DNA of 64,000 bases from Paraburkholderia sp. BL23I1N1 (GTDB lineage Bacteria; Pseudomonadota; Gammaproteobacteria; Burkholderiales; Burkholderiaceae). The DNA lies in the NCBI RefSeq assembly GCF_003610295.1, contig NZ_RAPV01000001.1, forward strand, positions 5,270,001-5,334,000, in the 5' to 3' direction. Below the pieces are notes generated by a model. That model did not search any database, had not been told where the DNA came from, and saw nothing but the letters and a program-made list of their open reading frames with translations. A program made the position numbers and the translations under genes. Shown one piece after another: positions 36,398-45,408 of this stretch (positions are counted from its first letter, which is position 1; each line of letters starts with the position of its first letter).

Positions 36398-37252
36398 ATG
36401 CCAGACAGTTTTGACCAGCTCGCCGCCCTGATCCGGGCACGCTTTTCCGAACTGAGTCCACAGTTCCAGATGGGAGCAGGGTTCCTGCTCGATCATCCCG
36501 ACGAAGTCGCCGTCTCGTCGATGCGCAAAGTAGCCGAGCGGGCGCAGGTGCAACCCGCCTCGCTGGTGCGCCTCTCGCAGCAATTGGGTTTTCCCGGCTG
36601 GAACGAGTTGCGTAACCTGTTCGTCGCACGTGTGCGCACGCGGCCCGAACCGCTGACCAGCCGCGCCCGTTCGCTCGTCAAATCCAAAGATGCGCTCGCC
36701 AACGATCTGCTGGTCGCGCAACAACACAATCTTGACGTCACTGCCGCGCATAACGGCCGCGTGATCGTGGAAGCAGCGCGTCTGTTGCGGCGCGCGCCGC
36801 ATGTGCATGTTGCGGGCTTTCGCTCCTGTTACGCGGTGGCGTTTGGCCTTGTCTACGGTTACCGGCTGTTCCGCCCCTCGGTGTCGCTGCTCAACGGCGA
36901 AGCCGGCACGCTCGAAATGCAACTGCGCACGGTCGAACGCGACAGCGCCACCATCGTGATCAGTTTCGCGCCGTATTCAGTCGAAGCGGCGCGCGTGGCC
37001 GAAGCCGCGCTGGAGAAAGGCAGCAAGTTGATCGCGATCACGGACAGCGCGGTCTCGCCGATCGCGTTGAACGCCGACAAGGTGCTGATCTTTTCGCACG
37101 AAAGCCCTTCGTTCTTTCCTTCGCTGGTAGCGGCCACGGCAATTGCCGAATCGCTGGTCGCGCATCTGCTCGCGCTGGAAGGGGCGGGCGCTGTCGAACA
37201 ACTCGGCATTGCGGAGCAATCGCTGCATGACAAGGGCGCGTACGTGCCTTGA
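36398..37252 (+). CDS. RpiR/MurR-family regulator
   Basis: 284 residues: an N-terminal HTH_6 domain (FLLDHPDEVAVSSMRKVAERAQVQPASLVRLSQQLGFPGW in order, about residues 30-70) and a C-terminal SIS sugar-phosphate-binding domain (VHVAGFRSCYAVAFG and VISFAPYSVEAARVAEAALEKGSKLIAITDSAVSPIA). RpiR regulators respond to phosphosugars or other small ligands. It is followed by an operon for a C45-type hydrolase, an aminotransferase and a CMD-family protein. A shared operator-like word in its own promoter and the operon promoter points to autoregulation plus local control. ATG 36398 gives the normal family N terminus. Confidence 0.92.
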   Translation: MPDSFDQLAALIRARFSELSPQFQMGAGFLLDHPDEVAVSSMRKVAERAQVQPASLVRLSQQLGFPGWNELRNLFVARVRTRPEPLTSRARSLVKSKDALANDLLVAQQHNLDVTAAHNGRVIVEAARLLRRAPHVHVAGFRSCYAVAFGLVYGYRLFRPSVSLLNGEAGTLEMQLRTVERDSATIVISFAPYSVEAARVAEAALEKGSKLIAITDSAVSPIALNADKVLIFSHESPSFFPSLVAATAIAESLVAHLLALEGAGAVEQLGIAEQSLHDKGAYVP

Positions 37253-37324
37253 TGTTCGTCGTCTGAATCAGCCGGCTATCGGCTACGGAGCGAGGTCGCT
37301 CCGTTTGCTTCATGTCCACATCGT

Positions 37325-37354
37325 TTGACAACAAATGTTGTTTGGAAGTATAAA
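37325..37354 (+). promoter_or_regulatory. Promoter and RpiR operator of the C45-aminotransferase-CMD operon
   Basis: TTGACA (37325-37330), an 18-bp spacer and TATAAA (37349-37354) make a strong sigma-70 promoter. ACAACAAATGTTGT (37328-37341), with perfect 6-bp arms around AA, overlaps the -35 and spacer. The same 13-base word, inverted, lies in the rpiR promoter. Binding here would block RNA polymerase. Confidence 0.7.
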
Positions 37355-37375
37355 TACGTACCGATTGTTGAATAG

Positions 37376-38449
37376 GTGCGAGCCGTGGCGTCGAAGCAGG
37401 ATTTGAGTCTTTTTCAGGTAGGCGGTGAGCCGTACGGCATCGGCTACCGGCTGGGGGAACTCGCCCGACCGGTGTTCGCCGAATACATGGAGCAAAGCAG
37501 CGCCTGGCAAGCGGTTCGGCGCTGGCGCGGCGAGCCGTTCGTGCAGCAACTGCGCGAGGCGGCCCAGGCCCATTTTCCGACGCTGCTGGCCGAACTCGAC
37601 GGCATGGCGGCAGGGCTGGGTTGGTCGGCGGAAGACATCTTTTTGTGGAATTGCCGCGGCGAGTTGATTCACAACGCGCCGGACGGTTGCACGACGTTGG
37701 CCGCTGTCGACGGCAATGCGCGTTTCATTGCACACAATGAAGACGGCGATCCTTTCCTGCGCGAGCGTTGCGCGCTGGTCGAGGTTCAACCGGCCGGCAA
37801 GCCCGGCTTCGTGAGCTTCTATTACCCTGGATCGTTGCCGGGTCACACCTTTGCGGCCAATCGCGCCGGTCTCGTGCAAGCCATCAACAACCTGCGCATT
37901 CGCGTGCCCGCAGCCGGCGTGCCGCGGATGATTCTCGCGCGCGCAGTGCTCGATGCGGCCTCGCTCGACGAGGCGCTGCACATCCTGCGCGGCACGCCGG
38001 CAGCAAGCGGTTTTCATCACACGCTCGGTGGTGCGGGCGACGCGCGTCTTTTAAGCGTCGAGGCAAGCGCACGGCGATGTTCCGTGCAAACGGTGTCCAC
38101 GATCGCCGGCCACGCGAACCATCTGATTCATTCCGGTTGCGAAGCCGAGGCGCAAATCGTCACCGATTCTTCGCGTGACCGGCAGGCTCGCGTCGAACAT
38201 TTGCTGAGCGTCAGCGAACTCGCCGGTCCAGTGAACCCCGCCGCATTGCTCGACGTGTTGCAGGATCGCGCGCCCGCAGGCCTGCCGATCTACCGCGACG
38301 ACCCGCTCGATCCCGACGACGAGAACACGCTCGCTACGGCGCTCTTCGAGATCGGCAGCGACGGCGTCTCGATGAAAGTTTATCGACAGGGGCAATGCGC
38401 ATTCGACACCGTCATCGCATGCATGCCGCCCGCGCAGCCTCGCGCCTGA
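37376..38449 (+). CDS. C45-family autoproteolytic acyltransferase/hydrolase
   Basis: Related to acyl-CoA:6-aminopenicillanate acyltransferase, an Ntn hydrolase that cleaves itself before a Cys nucleophile. The candidate nucleophile is the Cys in DGCTTLAA (codon at 37688-37690). The flanking family blocks are present: FLWNCRGEL, IAHNEDGDPF, SLPGHTFAANRAGL and SGFHHTLGGAGDARLLSVE. The protein is 357 residues from GTG 37376; GTG 37385 has better ribosome-site spacing (AGG eight bases upstream). It is the first gene of an operon with an aminotransferase and a CMD-family protein. Likely substrates are amide- or acyl-linked amines or amino acids, but none is shown by the sequence. Confidence 0.85.
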   Translation: MRAVASKQDLSLFQVGGEPYGIGYRLGELARPVFAEYMEQSSAWQAVRRWRGEPFVQQLREAAQAHFPTLLAELDGMAAGLGWSAEDIFLWNCRGELIHNAPDGCTTLAAVDGNARFIAHNEDGDPFLRERCALVEVQPAGKPGFVSFYYPGSLPGHTFAANRAGLVQAINNLRIRVPAAGVPRMILARAVLDAASLDEALHILRGTPAASGFHHTLGGAGDARLLSVEASARRCSVQTVSTIAGHANHLIHSGCEAEAQIVTDSSRDRQARVEHLLSVSELAGPVNPAALLDVLQDRAPAGLPIYRDDPLDPDDENTLATALFEIGSDGVSMKVYRQGQCAFDTVIACMPPAQPRA

Positions 38450-38483
38450 GCGGCCGGCGCCAATAAAAAGGAAAGGGAAAACC

Positions 38484-39812
38484 ATGTCCACCGTATTCCA
38501 TCGCTCGCCGAAGCAGTCACTGCCGGTGGCAGTCGCCGGCGACGGCATCGAAATCATCGACTCCACCGGCAAGCGCTATATCGATGCCTCGGGCGGTGCA
38601 GCCGTTTCGTGCCTCGGGCACAGCAATCAGCGCGTGATCGACGCGATCAAGCGTCAGGCGCAGCAATTGCCGTACGCGCACACGTCATTCTTCACGACCC
38701 AGGTCGCCGAAGAACTCGCCGACCGTCTGGTGGCGAGCGCGCCGCAAGGGCTCGAACACGTGTACTTCGTGTCGGGCGGCTCGGAGGCGATCGAGGCGGC
38801 GCTGAAACTGGCGCGGCAGTATTTTGTCGAGAAGGGCGAGTTGCAACGCCGTCACTTCATCGCTCGGCGTCAGAGCTATCACGGCAACACGCTGGGGGCG
38901 CTCGCGATCGGCGGCAATGCCTGGCGGCGCGAGCCGTTTCTGCCGATCCTGATCGAAGCGCATCACGTGAGCCCGTGTTATGCATACCGCGAGCAGCGCG
39001 CCGATGAAACCGAAGAACAGTTCGCGCAGCGTCTCGCGGACGAACTCGAACAGAAGATTCTCGAACTTGGCGCCGACACGGTGGCCGCGTTCGTCGCCGA
39101 AACGGTGGTGGGTGCAACGGCGGGCGCCGTGCCGCCGGTGCGCGAGTATTTCCGCAAGATCCGCGCGGTGTGCGATCGCTACGGCGTGTTGCTGATCCTC
39201 GACGAGATCATGTCGGGCATGGGCCGCACGGGCTATCTGTACGCATGCGAGGAAGACGGCATTGCGCCGGACATCCTGACCATTGCCAAGGGGCTCGGCG
39301 CCGGCTATCAACCGATCGGCGCCACACTGGTGAGCGAGCGGATTTACCAGGCGATCGTCGGTGGCTCGGGTTTCTTTCAGCACGGACATACCTATATCGG
39401 CCACGCTACCGCCTGCGCCGCGGCGCTCGAAGTACAACGCGTGATTGCCGACGACCATCTGCTGCCGAATGTGCAGGCGCGTGGCGAACAGTTGCGTGGC
39501 CGGCTGCGTGAGCACTATGCGCAGCATCCGCATGTCGGCGACGTCCGCGGACGAGGCCTCTTTGTCGGCGTCGAACTGGTGCAGGACCGCGCCACCAAGG
39601 CGCCGTTCGACGCGAAGCTGAAACTGCAAGCGGCGATCCGGCGCGAAGCCTTCGCGCGTGGCTTGATGGTGTACCCGATGGGCGGTACCGTCGACGGCAA
39701 GGTCGGCGATCATGTGCTGTTGGCGCCACCGTTTATCTGCTCCGCGCGCGACATCGACGAGATCGTCAATCGTCTGACCGATGCGATCGAAGGCGCGCTG
39801 TCCGCTATCTGA
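38484..39812 (+). CDS. Class III PLP-dependent aminotransferase
   Basis: 442 residues. It contains the PLP-binding features of the omega-amino-acid transaminase group: SGGSEAIEAALKLARQYF (phosphate cup), RRQSYHGNTLGAL, LLILDEIMSGMGRTGYLYA with the cofactor-binding Asp and ILTIAKGLGAGYQPIGA with Lys269 as the Schiff-base residue. It transfers amino groups from an omega-amine or amino acid to a keto acid in the cytoplasm. It follows the C45 gene by 34 bp, with an AAAGGAAAGG ribosome site, so it is probably the next step after hydrolysis of an acylated amine. Confidence 0.94.
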   Translation: MSTVFHRSPKQSLPVAVAGDGIEIIDSTGKRYIDASGGAAVSCLGHSNQRVIDAIKRQAQQLPYAHTSFFTTQVAEELADRLVASAPQGLEHVYFVSGGSEAIEAALKLARQYFVEKGELQRRHFIARRQSYHGNTLGALAIGGNAWRREPFLPILIEAHHVSPCYAYREQRADETEEQFAQRLADELEQKILELGADTVAAFVAETVVGATAGAVPPVREYFRKIRAVCDRYGVLLILDEIMSGMGRTGYLYACEEDGIAPDILTIAKGLGAGYQPIGATLVSERIYQAIVGGSGFFQHGHTYIGHATACAAALEVQRVIADDHLLPNVQARGEQLRGRLREHYAQHPHVGDVRGRGLFVGVELVQDRATKAPFDAKLKLQAAIRREAFARGLMVYPMGGTVDGKVGDHVLLAPPFICSARDIDEIVNRLTDAIEGALSAI

Positions 39813-39840
39813 CACCCTTTCCATTCCCGCGAGATTGACG

Positions 39841-40395
39841 ATGACCGAGCGTTTGCCTCACTTCGAACTGTCCGATGCCACGCCCGAACAGAAGGCCGTG
39901 CTCGACGAGATCCTGTCAGGCCCGCGCGGCAATCTGAATGGGCCGTTCCTCGGCTGGATTCATAGTCCGGAGCTGGCGCAGCAGGCGCAGCGGCTCGGCG
40001 CGTTCTGCCGCTATCGCACCGGCTTGCCGCTGCGCTTGTCGGAACTGGCGATTCTGGTGACTGCGGCGCGCTGGCAGGCGCAGGCCGAGTGGTATATCCA
40101 CTATCCGATTGCTCTCGAAGCCGGTGTGGCCGAAGCGGATGCTGAAGCGATCCGCCAGGGGTATCGCCCAACTTTCGCGGACGCCGATGACGCCTTGATT
40201 TACGACTTCGCGAGCGAACTGTATGACACGAAGCGGGTTTCGGATCCTACCTACGCGAAGGCAGTCGGGCGCTTCGGCCATCAGGTAGTGATCAACCTTG
40301 TGGGCCTGCTCGGCTACTACGCGCTGGTAGCGATGACGCTGAACGTGTTCGACATGCGCGCGGTGGGGCAGGCGAGCTTGCCGTTCGCCGAGTAG
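39841..40395 (+). CDS. Carboxymuconolactone decarboxylase (CMD)-family protein
   Basis: 184 residues of the alpha-helical CMD/AhpD fold (LRLSELAILVTAARWQAQAEWYIHYPIALEAG; VVINLVGLLGYYALVAMTLNVFD). The fold's CxxC pair, needed for AhpD-type peroxidase activity, is absent; the EWYIH motif instead resembles the decarboxylase/lactone-handling type. It starts 28 bp after the aminotransferase and ends the RpiR-controlled operon. Its reaction is unknown; handling of a lactone or keto acid product is possible. Confidence 0.85.
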   Translation: MTERLPHFELSDATPEQKAVLDEILSGPRGNLNGPFLGWIHSPELAQQAQRLGAFCRYRTGLPLRLSELAILVTAARWQAQAEWYIHYPIALEAGVAEADAEAIRQGYRPTFADADDALIYDFASELYDTKRVSDPTYAKAVGRFGHQVVINLVGLLGYYALVAMTLNVFDMRAVGQASLPFAE

Positions 40396-40710
40396 CGGCT
40401 GCATAGCCGGGTTTTGCTTCGCACCGGCGCCTTTCACAACGATCCTGCTGTCAACTCTTCCGCTGAAAAATGCCGCTGCCGCGATCTTCGCCGCAGCGGC
40501 GCCGTGCTTTCCCAATGCCGCATCACCGCGTCGTCACGACACTGGCACACGTAAGCGCCTATGATGAAGTTCGGTCCACGCCCGCGCCTCTCGCGCCGCG
40601 CGGAACTCGCGACCGATGCCGACACCACGAAAATCCGGGCTGGACCGTCGCGGGCGGCATCACGTAGGGTTGAGGGGCGGCGCGAAGCAGGGCACAAACA
40701 GGAGAGAGCG
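40396..40710. other. Intergenic region before the osmC-like gene
   Basis: 315 bp. Open frames entering from the left have no family match upstream of the OsmC ATG. No terminator or operator was recognised. Confidence 0.4.
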
Positions 40711-41136
40711 ATGAAGCGCAAGGCATCAGCAGTCTGGCAAGGCGGCCTGCAAGACGGCAAGGGCTCGATTTCCACCGACAGCGGCGTCCTCAAAGACACC
40801 CAATACTCGTTTGCCACACGCTTCGCGGACGGCATCGGCACGAATCCGGAAGAGCTGATTGCGGCCGCGCACGCGGGTTGTTTCTCGATGGCGCTGTCGG
40901 CTGAACTGGGCAAGGCCGGCATCACCCCTGAACGTATCGGCACGACGGCGACCGTCGTGCTCGACAAGGACGGCGGCGGCTTTACGATTACCGCCGTGCA
41001 TCTCGATGTGGCCGTGAAAATTCCTGGCGGCGACAAAGCCGCATTTGAAAAGGCTACCGCGGACGCCAAGGCGGGTTGCCCGGTTTCGAAGGTGCTGAAC
41101 GCCACCATCACGATGGACGCGAAGCTCGAAACCTGA
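40711..41136 (+). CDS. osmC: OsmC-family peroxiredoxin (organic hydroperoxide reductase)
   Basis: Reduces organic hydroperoxides, usually with dihydrolipoamide-linked electron donors. The 141-residue length fits the OsmC subgroup. The two reactive cysteines are C57 (AAHAGCFSMAL) and C123 (AGCPVSK). ATG 40711 has AGGAGAGA directly upstream; the longer open frame upstream has no homology. The gene stands alone between the RpiR operon and a PEP-mutase-family gene. Confidence 0.93.
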   Translation: MKRKASAVWQGGLQDGKGSISTDSGVLKDTQYSFATRFADGIGTNPEELIAAAHAGCFSMALSAELGKAGITPERIGTTATVVLDKDGGGFTITAVHLDVAVKIPGGDKAAFEKATADAKAGCPVSKVLNATITMDAKLET

Positions 41137-41311
41137 GCGCGCGGCTCCTCCACTCAGCATAGGGAAAGGGCCGGCGGGCCAGCCAGGCCGCCGGCCGCCA
41201 CTTTCCGTTCATTTCCCTCATTAGCCGCCTATTTGCAACCTAATCAACATGACGACGATCCGGCAGCGCGTAGGGGCGAAACGCCGGCCGCCGTCTTCAA
41301 TGGGACCGTCG

Positions 41312-42154
41312 ATGACAACGCAAACCGAAAAAGCACGGCAATTCCAGTCATATCACGCAGCGGGCGAGGCCTTCATCATCCCGAATCCGTGGGACATCGG
41401 CACGGCGCGGCTGCTCGCGCTGGCCGGTTTCAAGGCGCTCGCCACCAGCAGCGCAGGCTATGCGTTTTCGCGCGGCCTGCCGGATAACGCGATCGGCCGC
41501 GCGCAGATGATGGTGCATCTCGCCGAAATTGCGGGAGCGACCGATTTGCCGGTCAGCGCCGATCTGGAAAACGGTTTCGGCGATGCGCCGGAAGACTGCG
41601 CCGAAACGATCATGCAGGCCGCGGCTGCGGGCGTGGTCGGCGGGTCGATCGAGGACGCGACCGGTCGCGCGGACGAACCGATCTATCCGTTCGAAGCCGC
41701 CGTGGAGCGCGTGCGCGCGGCAGTCGTGGCGGCCCGTACGCTGCCGTTCCCATTCACGCTGACCGCGCGCGCCGAGAATTATCTGGCAGGTCGGCCCGAT
41801 CTCGACGATACGATCCGGCGTTTGCAGGCGTATCAGGAGGCCGGGGCGGATGTGCTTTACGCACCCGGCCTGAAAACGCGCGAAGAGATCGCCGCCGTGG
41901 TCGGCGCGCTCGACCGGCCGGTCAACGTGCTGATGGGGTTACAGGGCGTCCTGCTCAGCTTCGACGACCTGCGTTCGCTGGGCGTGCGACGAGTCAGCGT
42001 GGGCGGTTCGCTGGCGCGCGCGGCATTGGGCGCGTTTCTCCGCGCCACGCACGAGATGCGCGATCACGGCAGCTTCAACTACACGAAAGAAGCCGCCAGC
42101 GGCAACGAGCTCAACCAGCTCTTCACGTCCGCCGCGCAGAAGTGGGGCAAGTAG
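41312..42154 (+). CDS. Isocitrate lyase/PEP mutase-family protein
   Basis: A TIM-barrel enzyme of the PEP mutase/isocitrate lyase superfamily, 280 residues. The metal-binding SADLENGFGD and the GSIEDATG block are clear. The KKCGH loop of true isocitrate lyase is missing, so it more likely cleaves or hydrolyses a C-C or C-P bond in a small 2-keto or hydroxy acid (methylisocitrate lyase-like or oxaloacetate hydrolase-like). The ATG at 41312 fits the family start (MTTQTEKARQFQSYH); the ATG at 41249 adds 21 poorly conserved residues. No ribosome site is outstanding at either. Confidence 0.88.
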   Translation: MTTQTEKARQFQSYHAAGEAFIIPNPWDIGTARLLALAGFKALATSSAGYAFSRGLPDNAIGRAQMMVHLAEIAGATDLPVSADLENGFGDAPEDCAETIMQAAAAGVVGGSIEDATGRADEPIYPFEAAVERVRAAVVAARTLPFPFTLTARAENYLAGRPDLDDTIRRLQAYQEAGADVLYAPGLKTREEIAAVVGALDRPVNVLMGLQGVLLSFDDLRSLGVRRVSVGGSLARAALGAFLRATHEMRDHGSFNYTKEAASGNELNQLFTSAAQKWGK

Positions 42155-42340
42155 GCGGGTGGCTTGATCCAGGGCGTGTGCGAGGCGCTTCAACCAAGCG
42201 AATTTTCGTAGTCGCTGCTCTTGCTGCGGAGGACCGTGGTCCGGCACCGTGAAGGCGGTGCCGGCTGCTGGCGCGGGGAAGGGGCGTCTGAATTAGCCAG
42301 CTTCCCGCACAGCGTCACCCGCCAATTCCACCTTGCATTG

Positions 42341-42358
42341 TTGAACGCTTAGTCATAA
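42341..42358. promoter_or_regulatory. Operator-like word upstream of tetR
   Basis: TTGAACGCTTAGTCATAA lies 11 bp before the tetR ATG. Fourteen bases of it form an imperfect dyad with TGA and TCA arms. A near-identical word, TTGAACGATCAGTCATGA, lies at 43024-43041 before the exporter gene. Confidence 0.6.
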
Positions 42359-42368
42359 TATCCGTCAC

Positions 42369-43007
42369 ATGAAGCAATCTGGCAACTGGAAGCAATCCGT
42401 GAAAAAAGGGGGCGAAGCCTGCCCTCGGGGGCGTCCGCGCGAGTTCGATACGGACACGGTTTTAACGAGCGCAAGCCAGGTTTTCTGGAATCACGGCTAC
42501 CACGCCACCTCGATCGACGACCTCTGCAAGGCCACCGGTCTGTTGCGCGGCAGTCTGTACGGCGTATTCGGCGACAAGCACGGCATCATGCTCGCCGCGC
42601 TCGATCACTACGCGGAAGGGTCGGTCGCGCGGCTGGCCGAGCGGCTGAACGCGCCGGTGCCGACGGAAGAGGCGCTGCGCAACGCCTTGCTGCATTACGC
42701 CCGGGTCGCTTGCGCGCTGACCGGCGAGCGCAGTTGCTTCATCACCAATACCACGCTGGAAATGCAACCCGGGGACGAGGCATTGCGCACCCGTGTCGCG
42801 GCCATTCAACGCCGCATGGCGACGTTGCTGGCGGCCTCGGTGATTCGCGGCCAGGCGAGCGGCGCATTCAATTCCACGCTCGACGAAAAAGCCGTCGGCG
42901 ATTTCCTGCTGTGCGTGATGCAAGGGCTGCGCGTATTGGGGCGCGTCGCTCACAAGGAAGATGCGCTGATCGGCATCGTGGACGTCGCCATGCGCGCGCT
43001 CGTCTAA
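42369..43007 (+). CDS. TetR-family repressor of the adjacent exporter
   Basis: 212 residues. The N-terminal DNA-binding domain reads GRPREFDTDTVLTSASQVFWNHGYHATSIDDLCKATGLLRGSLYGVFGDK in sequence order (about residues 21-70), typical of the AcrR/TetR group. The C-terminal half is a TetR_C ligand pocket. The gene is followed after 30 bp by a DHA2 exporter on the same strand. Matching operator-like words before both genes suggest that it represses both, with induction by an exported compound. Confidence 0.9.
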   Translation: MKQSGNWKQSVKKGGEACPRGRPREFDTDTVLTSASQVFWNHGYHATSIDDLCKATGLLRGSLYGVFGDKHGIMLAALDHYAEGSVARLAERLNAPVPTEEALRNALLHYARVACALTGERSCFITNTTLEMQPGDEALRTRVAAIQRRMATLLAASVIRGQASGAFNSTLDEKAVGDFLLCVMQGLRVLGRVAHKEDALIGIVDVAMRALV

Positions 43008-43023
43008 TTCTTTTACCTATTTC

Positions 43024-43041
43024 TTGAACGATCAGTCATGA
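43024..43041. promoter_or_regulatory. Operator-like word at the exporter start
   Basis: TTGAACGATCAGTCATGA, the partner of 42341-42358 with central GATC. It overlaps the ATG at 43038, so the real start of the exporter could lie further downstream. Confidence 0.55.
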
Positions 43042-44603
43042 ATAGAGAGGCCATCAAGCCCGCTTCGGCGGCATTCGTTGACGCGGCAGGCGGACCTGCC
43101 GCCGTCTGCCCGGGCGTGGGGGCGGTTGCCGCCCGTGTGGCAGCTGCAGGTGCAGGGAAGGCGGCAACGGAGAAGGCCGCGAACGGCTTCGGGCAGCGCC
43201 AGGGGCTCGCGCTCGCCGTGCTGTTTGTCGGCGCCTTTCTCGCGCCGCTCGACTATTTCATCGTCAACCTCGCGCTGCCGTCGATTCACACCGGCCTGAA
43301 CGCCACGGACGCGCAGTTGCAACTCGTGGTGTCCGCCTATGCATCCGCTTATGCCGTGCTGCTGATCACGGGCGGGCGCCTTGGCGACCTGTTCGGCCGG
43401 CGTCGCATGTTCATGACGGGGATGGCCGCATTCGTGGTCGCCTCCGCGCTGTGCGGTTTCGCCACCAGCGGCCATATGCTGGTGATCTCGCGGATCGTGC
43501 AGGGTATCGCCGCCGCGATCATGGCGCCGCAAGTGCTCGCGACCATCCGCGCGGTGGTGCCGCTGCATCGGCAGACCAAGGTGATGAGCCTTTACGGTTT
43601 CGTATTCGGACTTTCGTCGATCGTCGGGCAGTTGGGCTGCGGCGCGTTGATCACCTATCACCCGTTCGGGCTCGACTGGCGCATCATTTTTCTCATCAAC
43701 ATTCCGATCGGCATCGTGGCGTTCATCGGCACCTGGAAGTTCGTACCGGAAAATCAGCCGGCCACGCACACCGGCATCGACCTGAAGGGCGTCGCGCTGC
43801 TCTCGGTGGTGCTGCTGCTGGTCATTTATCCGATGACGCATGGCCGTGAAGCCGGCTGGCCTGCGTGGACCTTCGTGATGTTCGCGCTTGCGGTGCCCGC
43901 GTTCGCGCTATTCGTGGCGACCGAGCGGCGTGTCGAACGCGCCGGTGGCCATCCTCTCGTGGATCTGCAATTGTTCCGCAACCCGGCCTTCGCACTGGGT
44001 CTCGTGCTCGCGTTCCTGTTCTACTGCAACAGCGCGTTTTTTCTGACCTACGGAATCTTCCTGCAAACCGGTCTGCACTGGACGCCGCTCGCCTCGGGCA
44101 TGGCCATCATGCCGTTCGCGATCGGCTTCGTGGTCGGTCCGCTGACGTCACCCGCGGTCGTCAAGCGTATCGGCGGCCATGTGCTGGCGCTCGGATTCTC
44201 GATGATGACCGTCGGTTTCACGGTCACCGGCTGGTCCGCGACGCATGCCGCCACTCCGGATCTGCTGTTCTATTGCGGGCTGGTGTGCGCGGGTGTCGGC
44301 CACGGCCTGCTGCTGCCTTCGATCATGCGCATCGTGCTGCTGGAAGTCGTGCCGGAAAAGGCGGGGCTCGCCTCGGGTGTGGTGTCGTCGACTTTGCAGA
44401 TCGGCTCGGCGTTCGGCACGGCGGCGATCAGCGGCGCGTTTTTCGGTGTGATCGGTGGGCGCGAAACGCCAGGCGCTTATGCGCACGCGTTCCAGTTCAG
44501 CCTCGCGATCAACGCGTGCCTGATGTTCGTGTGTATCGGTTTGAGCGTGCTGCTGGTGCGTCATCAACAGATTGCACTGCGCCGGATTGCACAGCCGGTT
44601 TGA
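43038..44603 (+). CDS. DHA2-family MFS exporter
   Basis: Up to 521 residues with 14 membrane spans. Helix 1 carries FVGAFLAPLDYFIVNLALPSI, motif A is GGRLGDLFGRRRMF and motif C-like sequence follows in LSSIVGQLGCGALI. The first 50 residues are Ala/Gly-rich and soluble, and the ATG at 43038 has no ribosome site and overlaps an operator-like word, so a start further downstream is possible. It probably exports a toxic small molecule, under control of the TetR protein encoded just upstream. Confidence 0.9.
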   Translation: MNREAIKPASAAFVDAAGGPAAVCPGVGAVAARVAAAGAGKAATEKAANGFGQRQGLALAVLFVGAFLAPLDYFIVNLALPSIHTGLNATDAQLQLVVSAYASAYAVLLITGGRLGDLFGRRRMFMTGMAAFVVASALCGFATSGHMLVISRIVQGIAAAIMAPQVLATIRAVVPLHRQTKVMSLYGFVFGLSSIVGQLGCGALITYHPFGLDWRIIFLINIPIGIVAFIGTWKFVPENQPATHTGIDLKGVALLSVVLLLVIYPMTHGREAGWPAWTFVMFALAVPAFALFVATERRVERAGGHPLVDLQLFRNPAFALGLVLAFLFYCNSAFFLTYGIFLQTGLHWTPLASGMAIMPFAIGFVVGPLTSPAVVKRIGGHVLALGFSMMTVGFTVTGWSATHAATPDLLFYCGLVCAGVGHGLLLPSIMRIVLLEVVPEKAGLASGVVSSTLQIGSAFGTAAISGAFFGVIGGRETPGAYAHAFQFSLAINACLMFVCIGLSVLLVRHQQIALRRIAQPV

Positions 44604-45023
44604 AAATACCAGGGCGGTAATCGTTTTCAATGATGGTCACCGCACACTTTTATGCACTTAAACCAAACCCGTTTCGCGGTGGGCGCATTTACCGGTTAGT
44701 TTTTTGTTCACTGGTAATTCCGATTTTAAGGTCATTGGAATAAACCCGGATCGGTTTGCCGGCCGCGCGTTAAATATGACAAATGCAACCTGCATTTTCT
44801 ACTTGCACGCCGGGTTTTCTCGCCGTAATTTATACAGTCGGGTAGCGTTGCCAGGATGGCCGCCTGGCGTCGCATTCAGGGTTTTTACCAGCTTTGCGGT
44901 GGCGGTCGGCGTGGTGAACCCATTCCGGCGTGGATGAAAACGGTATCAATAAAAAGCACTTGCCGTTGTTAATTTCGATTGTTAATCTTGGCAAACTTTT
45001 TAGAGTTTTCATTCGGTAGGTCG
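44604..45023. other. 420-bp AT-richer intergenic region
   Basis: Lower GC than either neighbour. No protein-like frame. It must hold the promoter of the DUF2158-like gene. No dyad or terminator was clear. Confidence 0.4.
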
Positions 45024-45356
45024 ATGTTGCAAAGCACCAGCGATAACTTTAATTCCGCTCAACGGGCTCCGTGGGGATCGAATATGCTGACCGCTATCAT
45101 TGACGCATTTGAAACACCGCCAGTTGCCCGCTTCAACGTTGGCGACGTCGTCGCGTTGAAGCAAGGCGGCCCGCGCATGACCGTGACGTACGCGGGGCCG
45201 GTGGCGCTCAATCCTGGCGACTGGCTGATTTGCGAGTGGTTCGACGAACAGGGCGAACTGCGCCGCGAGATGTTCGCGCACGAGAGCGTGCGGGCTGAAC
45301 CGCGGTCGATTCCCGCTGGCTCCGTGGTGTGGGGCAGAATGGGCCGCGCGGCCTGA
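45024..45356 (+). CDS. DUF2158 (YodC-like) small protein
   Basis: 110 residues. The core FNVGDVVALKQGGPRMTV...GPVALNPGDWLICEWFDEQGELRREMF matches the DUF2158 family (FxxGDxVxLKSGGPxMTV...CxWF), a small beta-rich domain of unknown function. The ATG at 45024 has GGTAGG four bases upstream; an internal ATG at 45084 would also keep the whole domain. The neighbours give no functional clue. Confidence 0.8.
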   Translation: MLQSTSDNFNSAQRAPWGSNMLTAIIDAFETPPVARFNVGDVVALKQGGPRMTVTYAGPVALNPGDWLICEWFDEQGELRREMFAHESVRAEPRSIPAGSVVWGRMGRAA

Positions 45357-45408
45357 TTGCTTCTTCCCGCTGTCTTGCCGCTGTATTTCGGCCCGTCGTT
45401 TCTTCCTG

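Noticed and set aside
44637..44660. Inverted match to the AAAGTGTGTG repeat as the other transposon end
   Set aside because: Only about ten bases match, there is one copy, and it lies among core genes 35 kb from the tns genes.
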